A DNA stretch of 64,000 nt from Calditrichota bacterium (GCA_003854985.1 RQOG01000010.1:1-64000), one strand, 5' to 3'; positions 9,269 to 19,084 are shown, counted from the stretch's first letter. Notes: a model not told the origin generated them from the sequence alone. Translations and numbers: made by a program.

Positions 9269-9757
9269 TCAAACTAGTAAGCTTTGTAAAATTGAAATTA
9301 ATATTATTAATCCAACCAAGAAGAAAATGGATGAAACAATGATTCTGAATCCCCCTTTTAATTCTTGTTTTGAAGATATCTTGATTTTAAGTGCATTTAT
9401 TAAATTAAAAATATTAAAACCCGGAAAAAGTATGCCTATGATTACAGCCGCATTTAAGTTAAAATTGAATAATTTTAATTCTGTTAAATCATCTTCAACA
9501 TTTGTGATATCTACTATCTGGCTGTATTTCAAAGTACCTATAATAGACTTAGCATCTGAAATTTGAGATTTCTTTACGAGAATTCTCTCCGGTCCTGTAA
9601 TATAATTATAGCCACCAAATCTTCCAATACCGAACAAATCCTGATTATTCTGGTTTTCAACAGTGTATTCAATTTGACTTTCTTCTAATAAAGAAAGTAT
9701 TATTAATTTTTCAGAATCGTTTATAGGGGAGTATACAGGGATTAACGGATCATTCAT
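9269..9757 (-). CDS. DUF2007-like domain protein with two membrane helices
   Basis: A 162-residue protein. Residues 1-75 resemble the DUF2007 'putative prokaryotic signal transducing protein' domain: 'PLIPVYSPINDSEKLIILSL' then 'LLEESQIEYTVEN', a loop, and 'RILVKKSQISDAKSII'. The domain resembles a ferredoxin-like fold and is often fused to membrane anchors. Two hydrophobic segments follow (about residues 100-120 and 138-160). AT-rich like the TPR gene 16 bases downstream, with which it probably forms an operon. Function unknown. Confidence 0.7.
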   Translation of the reverse strand: MNDPLIPVYSPINDSEKLIILSLLEESQIEYTVENQNNQDLFGIGRFGGYNYITGPERILVKKSQISDAKSIIGTLKYSQIVDITNVEDDLTELKLFNFNLNAAVIIGILFPGFNIFNLINALKIKISSKQELKGGFRIIVSSIFFLVGLIILISILQSLLV

Positions 9758-10185
9758 ATTTTTTGTTTAGATTTTATTATTAGAATGGTTTCTTACGACT
9801 GGTTTTATTGTTGATTCGTACCTTTTTTCTCTGTATTAGCCTGCATTGCTTATATTTTATTTAATAATATAAGGTCTTTGAAATGATGGTTTAATTATAC
9901 ATAACCCAAAAGCAAAGGGCAAGATAATATTGTTTTAAAGTTTTTATATAATGAGAATTAAACGACATTTTATTCGTATTTGCCCGGATTATTATTTCTT
10001 GTAAAGAAGCTGGTAGATGATGGTTATAATTCATTGTCTGAACCATGATTTGCCTGATTAAATGATCGAATGATTTTTCAAAGTCTATCAAAAAATCATA
10101 AGAATCCGTTAGTTATCGGGCAGGTCAAAGTTCAGACCATTAAGTTCATTTCGCAGCCTGCGGATCATGTGTGAAGCGCACGATT
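9758..10185. other. 428-base gap with only degenerate coding traces
   Basis: No convincing gene. On the minus strand a frame ending with TAA near 10114 reads 'MIRRLRNELNGLNFDLPDN', and in a different frame an open stretch with a TTG start at 10091 continues to 9891 ('FEKSFDHLIRQIMVQTMNYN'). Neither has a ribosome site or a recognisable domain. They could be pieces of one frameshifted ancestral gene. The rest is AT-rich and probably holds the promoter for the gene at 9269-9757. Confidence 0.3.
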
Positions 10186-13100
10186 TTATGTGGAGTTAAT
10201 ATAAAAATAAAAAGTTGCTCCTTTGTTTTCTTTACTCTCAGCCCAAATTTTTCCGTGATGCTTTTCTATTATTTTTTTACAACTAGCCAACCCAATCCCT
10301 GAACCTTCAAATTCATTTTCCGGGTGCAGTCGGCTAAAAGGTATAAATAGATTTTCTTTGAATTTTTGATCAAAACCCACTCCATTATCATGGATATAAT
10401 ATCGGTTTTTACCATCAATGTAATCGGAACCAAATTCAATTATTGTTTTAGATTCCAATCTTGTAAATTTAAAAGCGTTTGACAGCAAATTTTCCAAAAC
10501 AATACGAATTAATCCGGCATCAACAACAGCAAACATGTTTGGTTGTATTTTAATCTCTATCAAACGATCCGGATAAGATAAAATCAATTCCTCAACAATT
10601 TCAGAAGCTATTTTGCTTAAATTAACCTGGTCCTTTTTTAAATCAACGCGGATGATACGGGATAGCTTCAGTATATTGTCGATGAGATGCTCCATTCTTA
10701 GACTGGCGTTTTTTATTTTTTGAAAATACTTTTTCAAATCTCTGCTTAATTCATTATCGAAATCTTCCTCAATAACTCTCGTAAAACCGTTTATCCCGCG
10801 AAGAGGAGCCCTTAAATCATGAGAAACTGAGTAGGCAAAGGCCTCCAATTCCTTGTTGGATTCTTCCAGCTGAACGGTTCTTTCCTGTACTTTCAATTCT
10901 AATGACCGGTTTATATTTTTAATCCGGTTCATTCTGATTAAATAAGCTGAAATAAGAAATCCGCCTATAACTAATACCAATAAAATTTTGAACCACCAGG
11001 TTTGCCACCAGGAAGGTACTACAATAATGGTTAATTTTTCTCCGGTCTCATTCCACAGCTTATCATTATTGCTGGCTTTAACCTTAAATATATAAGTTCC
11101 CGGATTGAGATTGGAATAAGTAGCGACTCTTTGATCAGCGCTGACATTATTCCAGTTCTTTTCGAAACCCTCAAGTATATAGGCATACTGATTATTATCT
11201 GGTGAGCTAAAGTGTAAGGCGGAAAACTCCAGACTAAACATCAGATCATCATGTGTTATGTATATGGAGTCGGTACTGGCAAGAGATTGTTTTAAAATGA
11301 TTCGGTTATTCATTTCCGAATTTACAGATACGGGGGTATTAAAAATCTTTAATTCTGTGAATACAATTTTCGGAATGATTTTATTAAATCTTATGCTATC
11401 CGGATGAAATACATTGAAACCGTTAATACTGCCAAAGTATAATCTACCGGTCGTTGTGTCTTTAAAGCATGCGTTAACGTTGAATTCTATATCCTGAAGC
11501 CCGTCTCCCTCATCATAATTATGGAAGTAATTTTTACTGATATTAAAATTTGAAAGCCCCTTATTTGTGCTGATCCATAGATTGCCATGATCATCTTCCA
11601 GTATACCGTGAATGGTATTTGTCGGCAGGCCGTCTTCTGTGGTATATCGCGTAAATTGCAACGGCGAATGGAAGTTTTCTTTTGTATCCAATCTGTTAAG
11701 CCCTATGGTAGTTCCAAACCATAATTGACCAGATTTATTCTCAAATATCGTTAGAACTTTATTGCCGCTTATACTAGTTGGATTTTCGGGATCATGAAGA
11801 TGTCTTATAAACAGGTCATTTTCATAATCATAGACATGTAATCCCTTACTGGTTCCAATCCACAGATTCCCCCGTTTGTCTTCAAAAATTTTCCAGATAA
11901 TATCGTCGCCAAGGCTATTAGGACTATTACTGTCATATAAATAGTGGACTATTTTACCTGTACTTTTATTAAATTTAAACAACCCGGCGCCATAGGTGCC
12001 GATCCACAGATTCCCAAAACGATCATCCTGTATGGCAAAAGTGTTATGTCCATAAGGATCATTTTCATCGAGGATATAATGAATAAACCTTTGATCCTTA
12101 TGATTAAATTCATTTAGGCCAATCTCGGTGCCGATCCATAATCTGCCGGTTCTGTCTTTGAAAAAAGTTCGGACTTTATTGTGATTTATGCTGTAAGGAT
12201 TATTAGAATCATGCATATAAAATCTGGATTGATTATTTTTTAAATTAAATATGTTTATTCCATTATGTCTTGTAGCCAGTAACAAGTTGTTTGACGAGTA
12301 ATCAATCCGGATATCAAAAACATTATTTTGATTATGTGAACCTATTTTGCTGGTACCGATATAGTAATTTTTAAATTTGCTGTTTTTTTCTATGTTCTTA
12401 TATAAACCGTTCCAATCCGAACCAATCCACAGTACTCCTGACCGGTCTTCAAATATTGAATAAATTGAGACATTATCGATAGGATATAAATCTCTTGAAT
12501 TCTCTTTGTAATGTAAAAATGATACTTTTTGGATTTTTCTATTTAAGTCGATTCTATCCCCTGATATTTTAAGCTTATTAAGTCCCCCTCCCCAGGTTCC
12601 AATCCACAGATCATGGTCGCGGTCTTTGTAAAGACACATAATCATATTATAACTTGGACTGTATGAATTATTCTCCTTAAAAGGATACCGTATAAATTTT
12701 TGTTCTTCCTGTATATATTGATTAAGGCCATGTTCCCAATTGCCAATCCAGATATTTCCGTTTTTATCCTCGCTGATGGCGGAGATATCATTATGCAATA
12801 AGGTAGCGGGATCAATGGGATTAGAAAAATAATATTCCATCGATTGAGATTCCGGATCAAATCGGCATAATCCGTTCCGTGTGCCAATCCAGATATTGGC
12901 ATTTCGGTCCTGATACATATCGGTTATACGGTTAAGATTTATATCGGCTATTTCGGTAGTTGTATTAAGAAATCGCCTGAACTTGATAGTCTTATTTTTA
13001 TTGTTGGTATTATAGAAATCCTGAAGGAAAAACCTGTTTACTCCTCCGGCAGTCGTTCCTATCCATAAATAACCGTCTTTGTCAATCAGCAGAGAGCGGA

Positions 13101-13500
13101 TGGAATTATCGCTGAGACTGGTTGTATCTTCTGAATTATACTGATAGGATTTAAAAGTGTCTTTACTGTAATCATAGAAATTTAACCCGCCCCCCATCGT
13201 GCCAATCCATAGATTACCCTTATAGTCAACACAAATTGTCCGGACAAGGTTATGATTCAGACTGTTTGGATTATTCGGATTATGCCGATAAGCCTTAAAT
13301 TTATACCCGTCATATCTGTTAAGTCCGTCATAAGTCCCGAACCATAAAAAACCTATACTGTCCTGAGCGATAGAAGTGATGGAATTTTGTGATAAACCGT
13401 CTTTCGTATTAAATCGTTCTAAAGCTATTTCCTGGCCGAAAACAGATACAAGCAGGCTAAATAAGATCAGAATGATTCTTATCATTAATATTGTTTTCAT
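10186..13500 (-). CDS. Two-component propeller sensor histidine kinase (Reg_prop, Y_Y_Y, HisKA, HATPase)
   Basis: A 1104-residue membrane kinase. It has a signal peptide (1-22), then about fourteen propeller blades of the 'NLWIGT..GGLNRYD' type, enough for two seven-bladed periplasmic propellers (about 25-720). Next come a Y_Y_Y domain (about 760-830, 'NPGTYIFKVKASNND'), one transmembrane helix (about 840-860), and a coiled linker. The cytoplasmic kinase has 'YSVSHDLRAPLRGI' with phospho-acceptor His894, the N box 'LENLLSNAFKF' and the G boxes 'DNGVGF' and 'GSGIGLASC'. Unlike many Bacteroidetes homologues it has no receiver or AraC output domain, so it needs a separate response regulator, which is not beside it. 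The family commonly senses polysaccharide breakdown products; the ligand here is unknown. It is monocistronic. Confidence 0.95.
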   Translation of the reverse strand: MKTILMIRIILILFSLLVSVFGQEIALERFNTKDGLSQNSITSIAQDSIGFLWFGTYDGLNRYDGYKFKAYRHNPNNPNSLNHNLVRTICVDYKGNLWIGTMGGGLNFYDYSKDTFKSYQYNSEDTTSLSDNSIRSLLIDKDGYLWIGTTAGGVNRFFLQDFYNTNNKNKTIKFRRFLNTTTEIADINLNRITDMYQDRNANIWIGTRNGLCRFDPESQSMEYYFSNPIDPATLLHNDISAISEDKNGNIWIGNWEHGLNQYIQEEQKFIRYPFKENNSYSPSYNMIMCLYKDRDHDLWIGTWGGGLNKLKISGDRIDLNRKIQKVSFLHYKENSRDLYPIDNVSIYSIFEDRSGVLWIGSDWNGLYKNIEKNSKFKNYYIGTSKIGSHNQNNVFDIRIDYSSNNLLLATRHNGINIFNLKNNQSRFYMHDSNNPYSINHNKVRTFFKDRTGRLWIGTEIGLNEFNHKDQRFIHYILDENDPYGHNTFAIQDDRFGNLWIGTYGAGLFKFNKSTGKIVHYLYDSNSPNSLGDDIIWKIFEDKRGNLWIGTSKGLHVYDYENDLFIRHLHDPENPTSISGNKVLTIFENKSGQLWFGTTIGLNRLDTKENFHSPLQFTRYTTEDGLPTNTIHGILEDDHGNLWISTNKGLSNFNISKNYFHNYDEGDGLQDIEFNVNACFKDTTTGRLYFGSINGFNVFHPDSIRFNKIIPKIVFTELKIFNTPVSVNSEMNNRIILKQSLASTDSIYITHDDLMFSLEFSALHFSSPDNNQYAYILEGFEKNWNNVSADQRVATYSNLNPGTYIFKVKASNNDKLWNETGEKLTIIVVPSWWQTWWFKILLVLVIGGFLISAYLIRMNRIKNINRSLELKVQERTVQLEESNKELEAFAYSVSHDLRAPLRGINGFTRVIEEDFDNELSRDLKKYFQKIKNASLRMEHLIDNILKLSRIIRVDLKKDQVNLSKIASEIVEELILSYPDRLIEIKIQPNMFAVVDAGLIRIVLENLLSNAFKFTRLESKTIIEFGSDYIDGKNRYYIHDNGVGFDQKFKENLFIPFSRLHPENEFEGSGIGLASCKKIIEKHHGKIWAESKENKGATFYFYINST

Positions 13501-13645
13501 TTTTTTTACACAAACTCACCTTATATAATCGTGTTGTTTGCATAAATGATTAGCCGGAACCCATCAAGGAGAACAGTTAATTTAAAATGCCCGGATCTTT
13601 AAACGTATGAAGCAATTTCTCAAAAATTAGTATAAGTAATAACTT

Positions 13646-14053
13646 CTATTTTACAGCCCATTTAAGTTTGAAGATCATCTCCTTATCCGCCGGTGGAAAT
13701 TGAAGACGGCTCATTTCTTCCGTTAAAACCCAGCGGTAGCCGGCTATTCCTTTACAGGTTATTTTTTGCGTGGTATCGGTTAGTTTGCAGGCGTAAAAGG
13801 CAATATCCACTACTTTTATATCATATTCAAAAACGCCCCGCCACAAGAAATCCCCTACTGCAATGTCAATATCCAGTTCTTCTTTTATCTCTCTCTGTAA
13901 CGCTTGTTCAGGTGATTCGCCTTCTTCAATCCGGCCGCCGGGAAATTCCCAGTATCCCGCCAGATGTCCGCCTTCAGGCCGCTGCGTTACCAGAATGTGT
14001 TTAGATTCATTAAAGATGACGGCCGCAACGACTTTGATAAGCGGTTTGGGCAT
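13646..14053 (-). CDS. Nudix hydrolase, MutT-like
   Basis: A 135-residue protein with a Nudix box 'GGRIEEGESPEQALQREIKE' continuing 'ELDI', which fits Gx5Ex7REUxEExGU except Asp for the last Gly. 'VAAVIFNESKHILVTQRPEG' and 'GYWEFPGG' are typical of MutT-type (8-oxo-dGTP) pyrophosphohydrolases. The length matches MutT. The start codon overlaps the stop of the upstream TPR gene by one base (TGATG), so translation is probably coupled. Substrate assignment is by family resemblance only. Confidence 0.88.
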   Translation of the reverse strand: MPKPLIKVVAAVIFNESKHILVTQRPEGGHLAGYWEFPGGRIEEGESPEQALQREIKEELDIDIAVGDFLWRGVFEYDIKVVDIAFYACKLTDTTQKITCKGIAGYRWVLTEEMSRLQFPPADKEMIFKLKWAVK

Positions 14054-14544
14054 CAGTTCAGTTTTCCTAAAAGACGATCCAGAGCGGTGCGGGCGGGTTT
14101 ATAATTCCGGTTTTCTTCTACCGCGTTGTGATAATATTTTAGAGCTAAATGCCAGTTGCCTTTTTTCTCGTAAATATAACCGAGGTTATGATAGGGATAA
14201 CAATAGTTTTCATATTCGGGAGCGTTTAAGGCTTTTTTAAGCCAGGGCACGGCTTCATTAATTCTTTTTAAACGGATCAGATAAGCGCCGATATCATTAT
14301 AAGGATTACCAAAACGGGGATTCAGTTTTATAGCCTGCCGGCATTCTTCGATGGCGTCTTCGTATAAACCTTTCAAACTGTAAACCCAGCCTAAAAAAGT
14401 ATGTGCTTTACATGTCGGGAAAAATTCAATAGAACGGCGGTAAAAATAAGCGGCCCGGTCAATTTGGCCGGCGGTCTGCAGATCAAAGGCCTGCTCAAAA
14501 AACTTTTTTGCCGTTTCCGGATCGTGTTGCGTTTTTTTATTCAT
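14053..14544 (-). CDS. Cytoplasmic TPR protein
   Basis: A 163-residue protein built of about four TPR units ('AHTFLGWVYSLKGLYEDAIE', 'FGNPYNDIGAYLIRLKRINE', 'YPYHNLGYIYEKKGNWHLAL') with no signal peptide. Similar stand-alone TPR proteins occur in many bacteria and act as adaptors. It lies 42 bases downstream of prs and overlaps the Nudix gene by one base, so it belongs to the suhB-prs-TPR-nudix operon. Partner unknown. Confidence 0.82.
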   Translation of the reverse strand: MNKKTQHDPETAKKFFEQAFDLQTAGQIDRAAYFYRRSIEFFPTCKAHTFLGWVYSLKGLYEDAIEECRQAIKLNPRFGNPYNDIGAYLIRLKRINEAVPWLKKALNAPEYENYCYPYHNLGYIYEKKGNWHLALKYYHNAVEENRNYKPARTALDRLLGKLN

Positions 14545-14586
14545 GTTATATTTAACACGTAATTAAAAAACAGTATTCCTCCGCGT

Positions 14587-15633
14587 TTACCGTAAAAGTT
14601 CGGATACCGATTTTTTAGCGTTAATATGACTGATCACTCCGGCAAACAAAGGCGCAATGGATACCTCGTCATACCAGAGATTATTCTTTAAAAACTGCTC
14701 GCCATGAAATACGGCATCGGTTCCTATGACTTTGCTGATCAAACCTTCTTCATAGGCTTTGGTCAGGTTTTCTTTGGCCCTGCCGTTGAAAAAGGGAAGA
14801 CTACAGGCCACAAAAATCTTTTTGGCGCCTTTTTCTCTCAACAGGCGGGAAGCGATAATAATAGTGCCGCCTGTGCTGATCATATCATCGGGAATCAATA
14901 CGTTTTTATCTTTAACATTACCGACAAGGCGCATGCTTTCGATAACGCCAACTTTAGAATAGTCCCGCGCTTTATCTACAATAGCCAGATCGGTATGCAT
15001 TTCTTTGGAATAAAACCTGGCTTTTTCCGCGCCTCCCACATCCGCAGAAACCAGGACCAAATTATCCGTTTTATAATTTTTTGAAAAATGATTAATGATG
15101 GTATGTGAAGCATGCAAGTCTTCAAATTTGGCATAACTAAAAAAGCCCATAATGGCTTCGGCATGAACATCCAGAGTAATAACCCGGTTGGCGCCGGAAA
15201 TTTCCAGAAAACGCGCTATCTGGCGGGCTGTGATGCCCTCCCTGGTTTTTTTCCGCTCCTGGCGTGAATACGGATATTGCGGAATTACGGCCGTGATGGA
15301 ATCGGCGTCCGACTGAAAAGCAGCATTAACCGCGGTAAGCAGAGCCATCAGGTTATCGTTGATGGAGTTATCCGATAACGGATCATCGATACATTGCACG
15401 ATATAATGATCATCGCCGCGGATATTCTCTTTAATGATTGTTTTAATTTCGCCATTGGCAAAGGTAATTTCTTCGCTCTGGGCTAACCTGAACGGTGTGC
15501 CTTTATCATCGGTGTGCATCAATCTATTTAGATTATCAACAATACGCTCTGCAAAATTTTTCCCCGATTTACAGGCCATGATGCTCAGCGCACCGCGTTC
15601 GCCCTTCATCTTTGAATTTGCAGTTTTGACCAC
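14587..15633 (-). CDS. prs: Ribose-phosphate pyrophosphokinase (PRPP synthetase)
   Basis: A 348-residue protein making PRPP from ribose 5-phosphate and ATP for nucleotide, His and Trp synthesis. The flexible ATP-binding loop 'YPYSRQERKK', the metal-binding 'ITLDVHAEAIMGFF' region and the PRPP loop 'VLIPDDMISTGGTI' are all present. The sequence is divergent and slightly longer than the usual 310-320 residues, with an N-terminal extension of about 15 residues ('MVKTANSKMKGERGALSIM'); a shorter start at Met9 or Met19 is possible. It follows suhB by 15 bases. Confidence 0.92.
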   Translation of the reverse strand: MVKTANSKMKGERGALSIMACKSGKNFAERIVDNLNRLMHTDDKGTPFRLAQSEEITFANGEIKTIIKENIRGDDHYIVQCIDDPLSDNSINDNLMALLTAVNAAFQSDADSITAVIPQYPYSRQERKKTREGITARQIARFLEISGANRVITLDVHAEAIMGFFSYAKFEDLHASHTIINHFSKNYKTDNLVLVSADVGGAEKARFYSKEMHTDLAIVDKARDYSKVGVIESMRLVGNVKDKNVLIPDDMISTGGTIIIASRLLREKGAKKIFVACSLPFFNGRAKENLTKAYEEGLISKVIGTDAVFHGEQFLKNNLWYDEVSIAPLFAGVISHINAKKSVSELLR

Positions 15634-15648
15634 TTTTATATTCCTTTC

Positions 15649-16443
15649 TTAATATACTTCCCGGAAAAAGGGGAAGTGTTCCTGCAGTTTATCGCAAAGA
15701 GCCTGATGAATTTTTCCGTTTGTAGCTACCATATAATGATTTTCCAGGAAATATGGTTTATTCCAGAAATCACTGACCATACCTCCCGCTTCCCGGATAA
15801 TAACCGTTCCCGCTGCCACATCCCAGGGATTTAACCCGATTTCCCAGAAGCCGTCAAACCGTCCTGCGGCTACATAAGCCAAATCCACGGCCGCAGCGCC
15901 CATCCGTCGTATACCCAGGGATTCATTAAAAACCGATTGAAAGGTAGCCAGATATTCCGGCAGTAAGCGTTTTACCTTAAACGGAAATCCCGTGCCGATA
16001 AAAGAATCTGATAATTGCTCGTTTTCGGTTACCCGGATCGGTTTATCGTTCAGATAAGCGCCTTTGCCTTTCTCCGCCCAGAATAATTCCTTTCCCACCG
16101 GATCATAGATTACGCCCAAAACAAGCTCATCATCTTTTTTTAAACCGATGGACACGGCAAATACGGGAATGCCTTTGATATAATTGGTTGTGCCGTCCAG
16201 CGGATCAATAATCCAGCGATACTGGTTAGAATGCTCCGAACGCCCCGATTCTTCGGCATGGAAAGCATGATCCGGATATTCGGATTTTATCGTTTCAATA
16301 ATAGCTCGTTCGGAGTTTTCATCCACAAAACTGAGAAAATCATTGGCGGCTTTTTTACGTACGGCGTCTGCGGGTAATTTACGAAAATTATCCATTATTA
16401 TTTTGCCTGCGGAAAGCGCCGCTTTTTTTGCAATTTCAATCAT
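15649..16443 (-). CDS. suhB: Inositol monophosphatase family protein
   Basis: A 264-residue protein with all metal-site motifs: 'SFVDENSERAI', 'HAEESG' (Glu64/Glu65), 'WIIDPLDGTTNY' (Asp80, Asp83) and 'GLNPWDVAAGTVIIREAGG'. The length is typical. The reaction is dephosphorylation of inositol 1-phosphate or a related sugar phosphate with magnesium; SuhB homologues also take part in rRNA antitermination in E. coli, which cannot be inferred here. It is the first gene of the minus-strand operon; its promoter lies in the 169-base gap shared with lpd. Confidence 0.93.
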   Translation of the reverse strand: MIEIAKKAALSAGKIIMDNFRKLPADAVRKKAANDFLSFVDENSERAIIETIKSEYPDHAFHAEESGRSEHSNQYRWIIDPLDGTTNYIKGIPVFAVSIGLKKDDELVLGVIYDPVGKELFWAEKGKGAYLNDKPIRVTENEQLSDSFIGTGFPFKVKRLLPEYLATFQSVFNESLGIRRMGAAAVDLAYVAAGRFDGFWEIGLNPWDVAAGTVIIREAGGMVSDFWNKPYFLENHYMVATNGKIHQALCDKLQEHFPFFREVY

Positions 16444-16612
16444 ATTAAACCCAGAGGAATTATTTTAACCGGCACTCCAATTTTACATTTTTAAGCAATT
16501 CAATTCAAACCAAAATGAGGCGGTTATAAAATATTATAATTAAATCGCTGTGTTTTTAAGAATAATTTTTAATAAATTGGCGTTTTGTATATGTTAAAAA
16601 CAGGAGAAAACA

Positions 16613-18004
16613 ATGGCTGAAAGATATGATCTGGCCATAATCGGTTCGGGTCCGGGAGGTTATGTGGCGGCTATCCGGGCGGCGCAGTTAAAAATGAAAA
16701 CGGTAATAATCGAAAAAGAAAAACTCGGAGGCGTATGCCTGAACTGGGGATGTATACCGACAAAAGCTTTACTGAAAAGCGCGGAATTGTTGAATGAAAT
16801 AAAACATGCCAAAGATTTCGGTATAAAAGCGGATCATATCGAAGCCGACTTTGAGGCCATTATCCAGCGCAGCCGCCGTGTGGCGGATATGAATTCCAAA
16901 GGCGTTGAATTCCTGATGAAAAAAAATGCCATCGATGTTTTGACTGGATCGGCTTCTTTTAAATCGGCTGACCACATTGAAGTGGAAAAGGATGGTAAAA
17001 AACATACAATTAATGCCTCACATATTATCATTGCCACCGGCGGACGTCCCCGGATGATTCCCGGCATAGAAGCCGACGGGGAAAACATAATAACCAGCAA
17101 AGAAGCTATGAACCTGAAGGAAAAACCGGCATCGCTGGCCATTGTCGGCGCCGGCGCCATTGGTGTAGAGTTTGCCTATTTCTATAATGCGCTCGGAACG
17201 GAAGTAACCCTTATAGAAATGATGGAGAGCCTTTTACCCCTAGAGGATAGGGAAATCAGTGAAATTCTGGCCAGGAGTTTTAAAAAATATAGCATAAACG
17301 CCATGACTTCGGCCACGGTAAACAAGATTGAAAAACAAAAAGCCGGCGTATCCATATCCTTAACAACGGGCGGTAAACAAAATGTGGTGAGTGCGGAAAA
17401 AGTTTTAATTGCTATTGGCGTACAGGGCAATACCGAAGGATTAAATCTTGACGCCATAGGCGTGAAACATGAAAAGAGTTTTATCAAAGTCAATGAATGG
17501 TATCAGACCAGCGTTAATCATATTTATGCTATCGGCGATATCGTCGGTCCTCCGCTTCTGGCCCATGTCGCTTCTCACGAAGGCCTGGTCTGCGTGGAAA
17601 AAATAGCCGGTTTATCGCCGCAACCGATAAATTATGATGCCATTCCCGGCGGCACCTATTGCCAGCCGCAAGCCGCCAGTTTAGGCCTAACCGAAGAACA
17701 GGCCCGGCAAAAAGGCTTTGATGTCAAAATCGGCCGTTTTCCCTATTCCGCATCCGGGAAAGCCCGGGCTATCGGCGCCAGGGACGGGCTCGTTAAACTG
17801 ATTTTTGATAAAAAGTACGGTGAATTGCTTGGCGCGCATATCATCGGAAGCGAAGCGACTGAACTCATCGCAGAGCTTGTCGCGGCAAAGGAACTGGAAA
17901 CGACAGCCGCCTCGCTGCATAAAACCATGCACCCTCATCCCACCCTTTCGGAAATGATTATGGAAGCCGCCGGAGATGCGGACGGCATGGCGATTCATAT
18001 TTAA
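16613..18004 (+). CDS. lpdA: Dihydrolipoyl dehydrogenase (E3)
   Basis: A 463-residue FAD enzyme that reoxidises lipoamide of 2-oxoacid dehydrogenase complexes or the glycine cleavage system, passing electrons to NAD. Visible are the FAD motif 'IIGSGPGGYVAAIRAA', the redox disulphide in 'GGVCLNWGCIPTKALL' (Cys42, Cys47), the NAD site 'VGAGAIGVEF', and the C-terminal catalytic 'HPHPTLSE' (His440/442, Glu447). A strong AGGAG site precedes the ATG. No E1 or E2 gene lies beside it, so the partner complex is encoded elsewhere. Confidence 0.97.
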   Translation: MAERYDLAIIGSGPGGYVAAIRAAQLKMKTVIIEKEKLGGVCLNWGCIPTKALLKSAELLNEIKHAKDFGIKADHIEADFEAIIQRSRRVADMNSKGVEFLMKKNAIDVLTGSASFKSADHIEVEKDGKKHTINASHIIIATGGRPRMIPGIEADGENIITSKEAMNLKEKPASLAIVGAGAIGVEFAYFYNALGTEVTLIEMMESLLPLEDREISEILARSFKKYSINAMTSATVNKIEKQKAGVSISLTTGGKQNVVSAEKVLIAIGVQGNTEGLNLDAIGVKHEKSFIKVNEWYQTSVNHIYAIGDIVGPPLLAHVASHEGLVCVEKIAGLSPQPINYDAIPGGTYCQPQAASLGLTEEQARQKGFDVKIGRFPYSASGKARAIGARDGLVKLIFDKKYGELLGAHIIGSEATELIAELVAAKELETTAASLHKTMHPHPTLSEMIMEAAGDADGMAIHI

Positions 18005-18028
18005 CTTTTTTATTTAGGCGGGCAGGCC

Positions 18029-19084
18029 ATGATACGAATAACTTTAATACTGCTATGCATAATGTTCGTTTTTTCATGCGCAGAAGATAAAAATCAGAGT
18101 AAGGAAAAAATGGCTTTCCCCGGCGAGAAACATTTGGCTAATATTCAGAAACTGACCGTAGAAGGAGAAAATGCGGAAGCCTACTTTAGTTTTGACGAAA
18201 AACAACTGGTTTTTCAATCAACGCACGGTGATTATAAATGCGACCAGATATTCCGCATGAATCCCGACGGCAGCGGCAAAAAACTTATCAGCACCGGATT
18301 GGGAAGAACCACCTGCGCGTATTTTCTACCCGGTGATCAGAAAATTATCTATGCTTCCACACATGGCGCGGACAGCGCCTGCCCTCCCAGGCCGGATTAT
18401 TCAAAAGGTTATGTCTGGAAAGTGTATGCTTCTTTTGATTTATATACCGCCAATGCCGATGGCAGTGACCCGCGGCCTTTTCTCCCTGCTCCCGGTTATG
18501 ACGCTGAGGCTACGGTTTCTCCTTTGGGTGATAAAATTGTGTTCACTTCGCAGAGAAATGGCGACCTTGATATCTATACGGTTAATATCGACGGCAGTGG
18601 TCTTGCGCAGCTTACGAATGAACCGGGCTATGACGGGGGGCCGTTTTTTTCTCCGGACGGAAAGAAAATTGTTTACCGGTCCTATCATCCCCAATTAGAT
18701 CAGGAAATCGAACGGTATCATTCGCTCCTTGCCGGTGAACTGATAGAACCTTCGGCTTTTCAGTTATGGGTTATGAACGCCGACGGCGGCAATAAACGGC
18801 GTATTACAGACAATGAATATGCCAATTTCGCACCGTTTTTTCACCCGGATAATAAACGGATTATATTTTGCTCGAACATAAATTCGGCCAATCCGCGCCG
18901 GCCGGATTTCAATTTATGGATGATCAACAAAGACGGCAGCGGTTTGGAACAGATTACTTTTTTTGAAGGATTTGACGGATTTCCCATGTTCACACGGGAT
19001 GGTAAAAAGCTTGTATTTGCATCCAATCGTTTTAATACAAAGCCGCGGGACACGAATATCTTTATCGCTGACTGGATCGAGTAA
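18029..19084 (+). CDS. TolB-like PD40 beta-propeller lipoprotein
   Basis: A 351-residue lipoprotein with lipobox 'VFSC' (Cys17). The body has repeated PD40/WD40-like blades: 'FRMNPDGSGKKLIS', 'YTANADGSDPRPFLPA', 'VSPLGDKIVFTSQRNGDLDI', 'FSPDGKKIVYRSYHP', 'MNADGGNKRRITDNEYANFA' and 'FTRDGKKLVFASNRF'. It resembles TolB propellers but lacks the TolB N-terminal domain, and no tol-pal genes are near. It lies 24 bases after lpd and may be cotranscribed. Probably a periplasmic binding or scaffold protein; ligand unknown. Confidence 0.85.
   Translation: MIRITLILLCIMFVFSCAEDKNQSKEKMAFPGEKHLANIQKLTVEGENAEAYFSFDEKQLVFQSTHGDYKCDQIFRMNPDGSGKKLISTGLGRTTCAYFLPGDQKIIYASTHGADSACPPRPDYSKGYVWKVYASFDLYTANADGSDPRPFLPAPGYDAEATVSPLGDKIVFTSQRNGDLDIYTVNIDGSGLAQLTNEPGYDGGPFFSPDGKKIVYRSYHPQLDQEIERYHSLLAGELIEPSAFQLWVMNADGGNKRRITDNEYANFAPFFHPDNKRIIFCSNINSANPRRPDFNLWMINKDGSGLEQITFFEGFDGFPMFTRDGKKLVFASNRFNTKPRDTNIFIADWIE

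Noticed and set aside
9891-10091. 66-residue open frame on the minus strand
   Set aside because: TTG start, no ribosome site, no recognised motif, in a gap with broken coding traces. Not supported as a gene.
10186-13500. Nucleotide-level tandem repeats in the kinase gene
   Set aside because: The repetition is at protein level (NLWIGT blades) with strongly diverged DNA; it is propeller structure and not a DNA repeat array.
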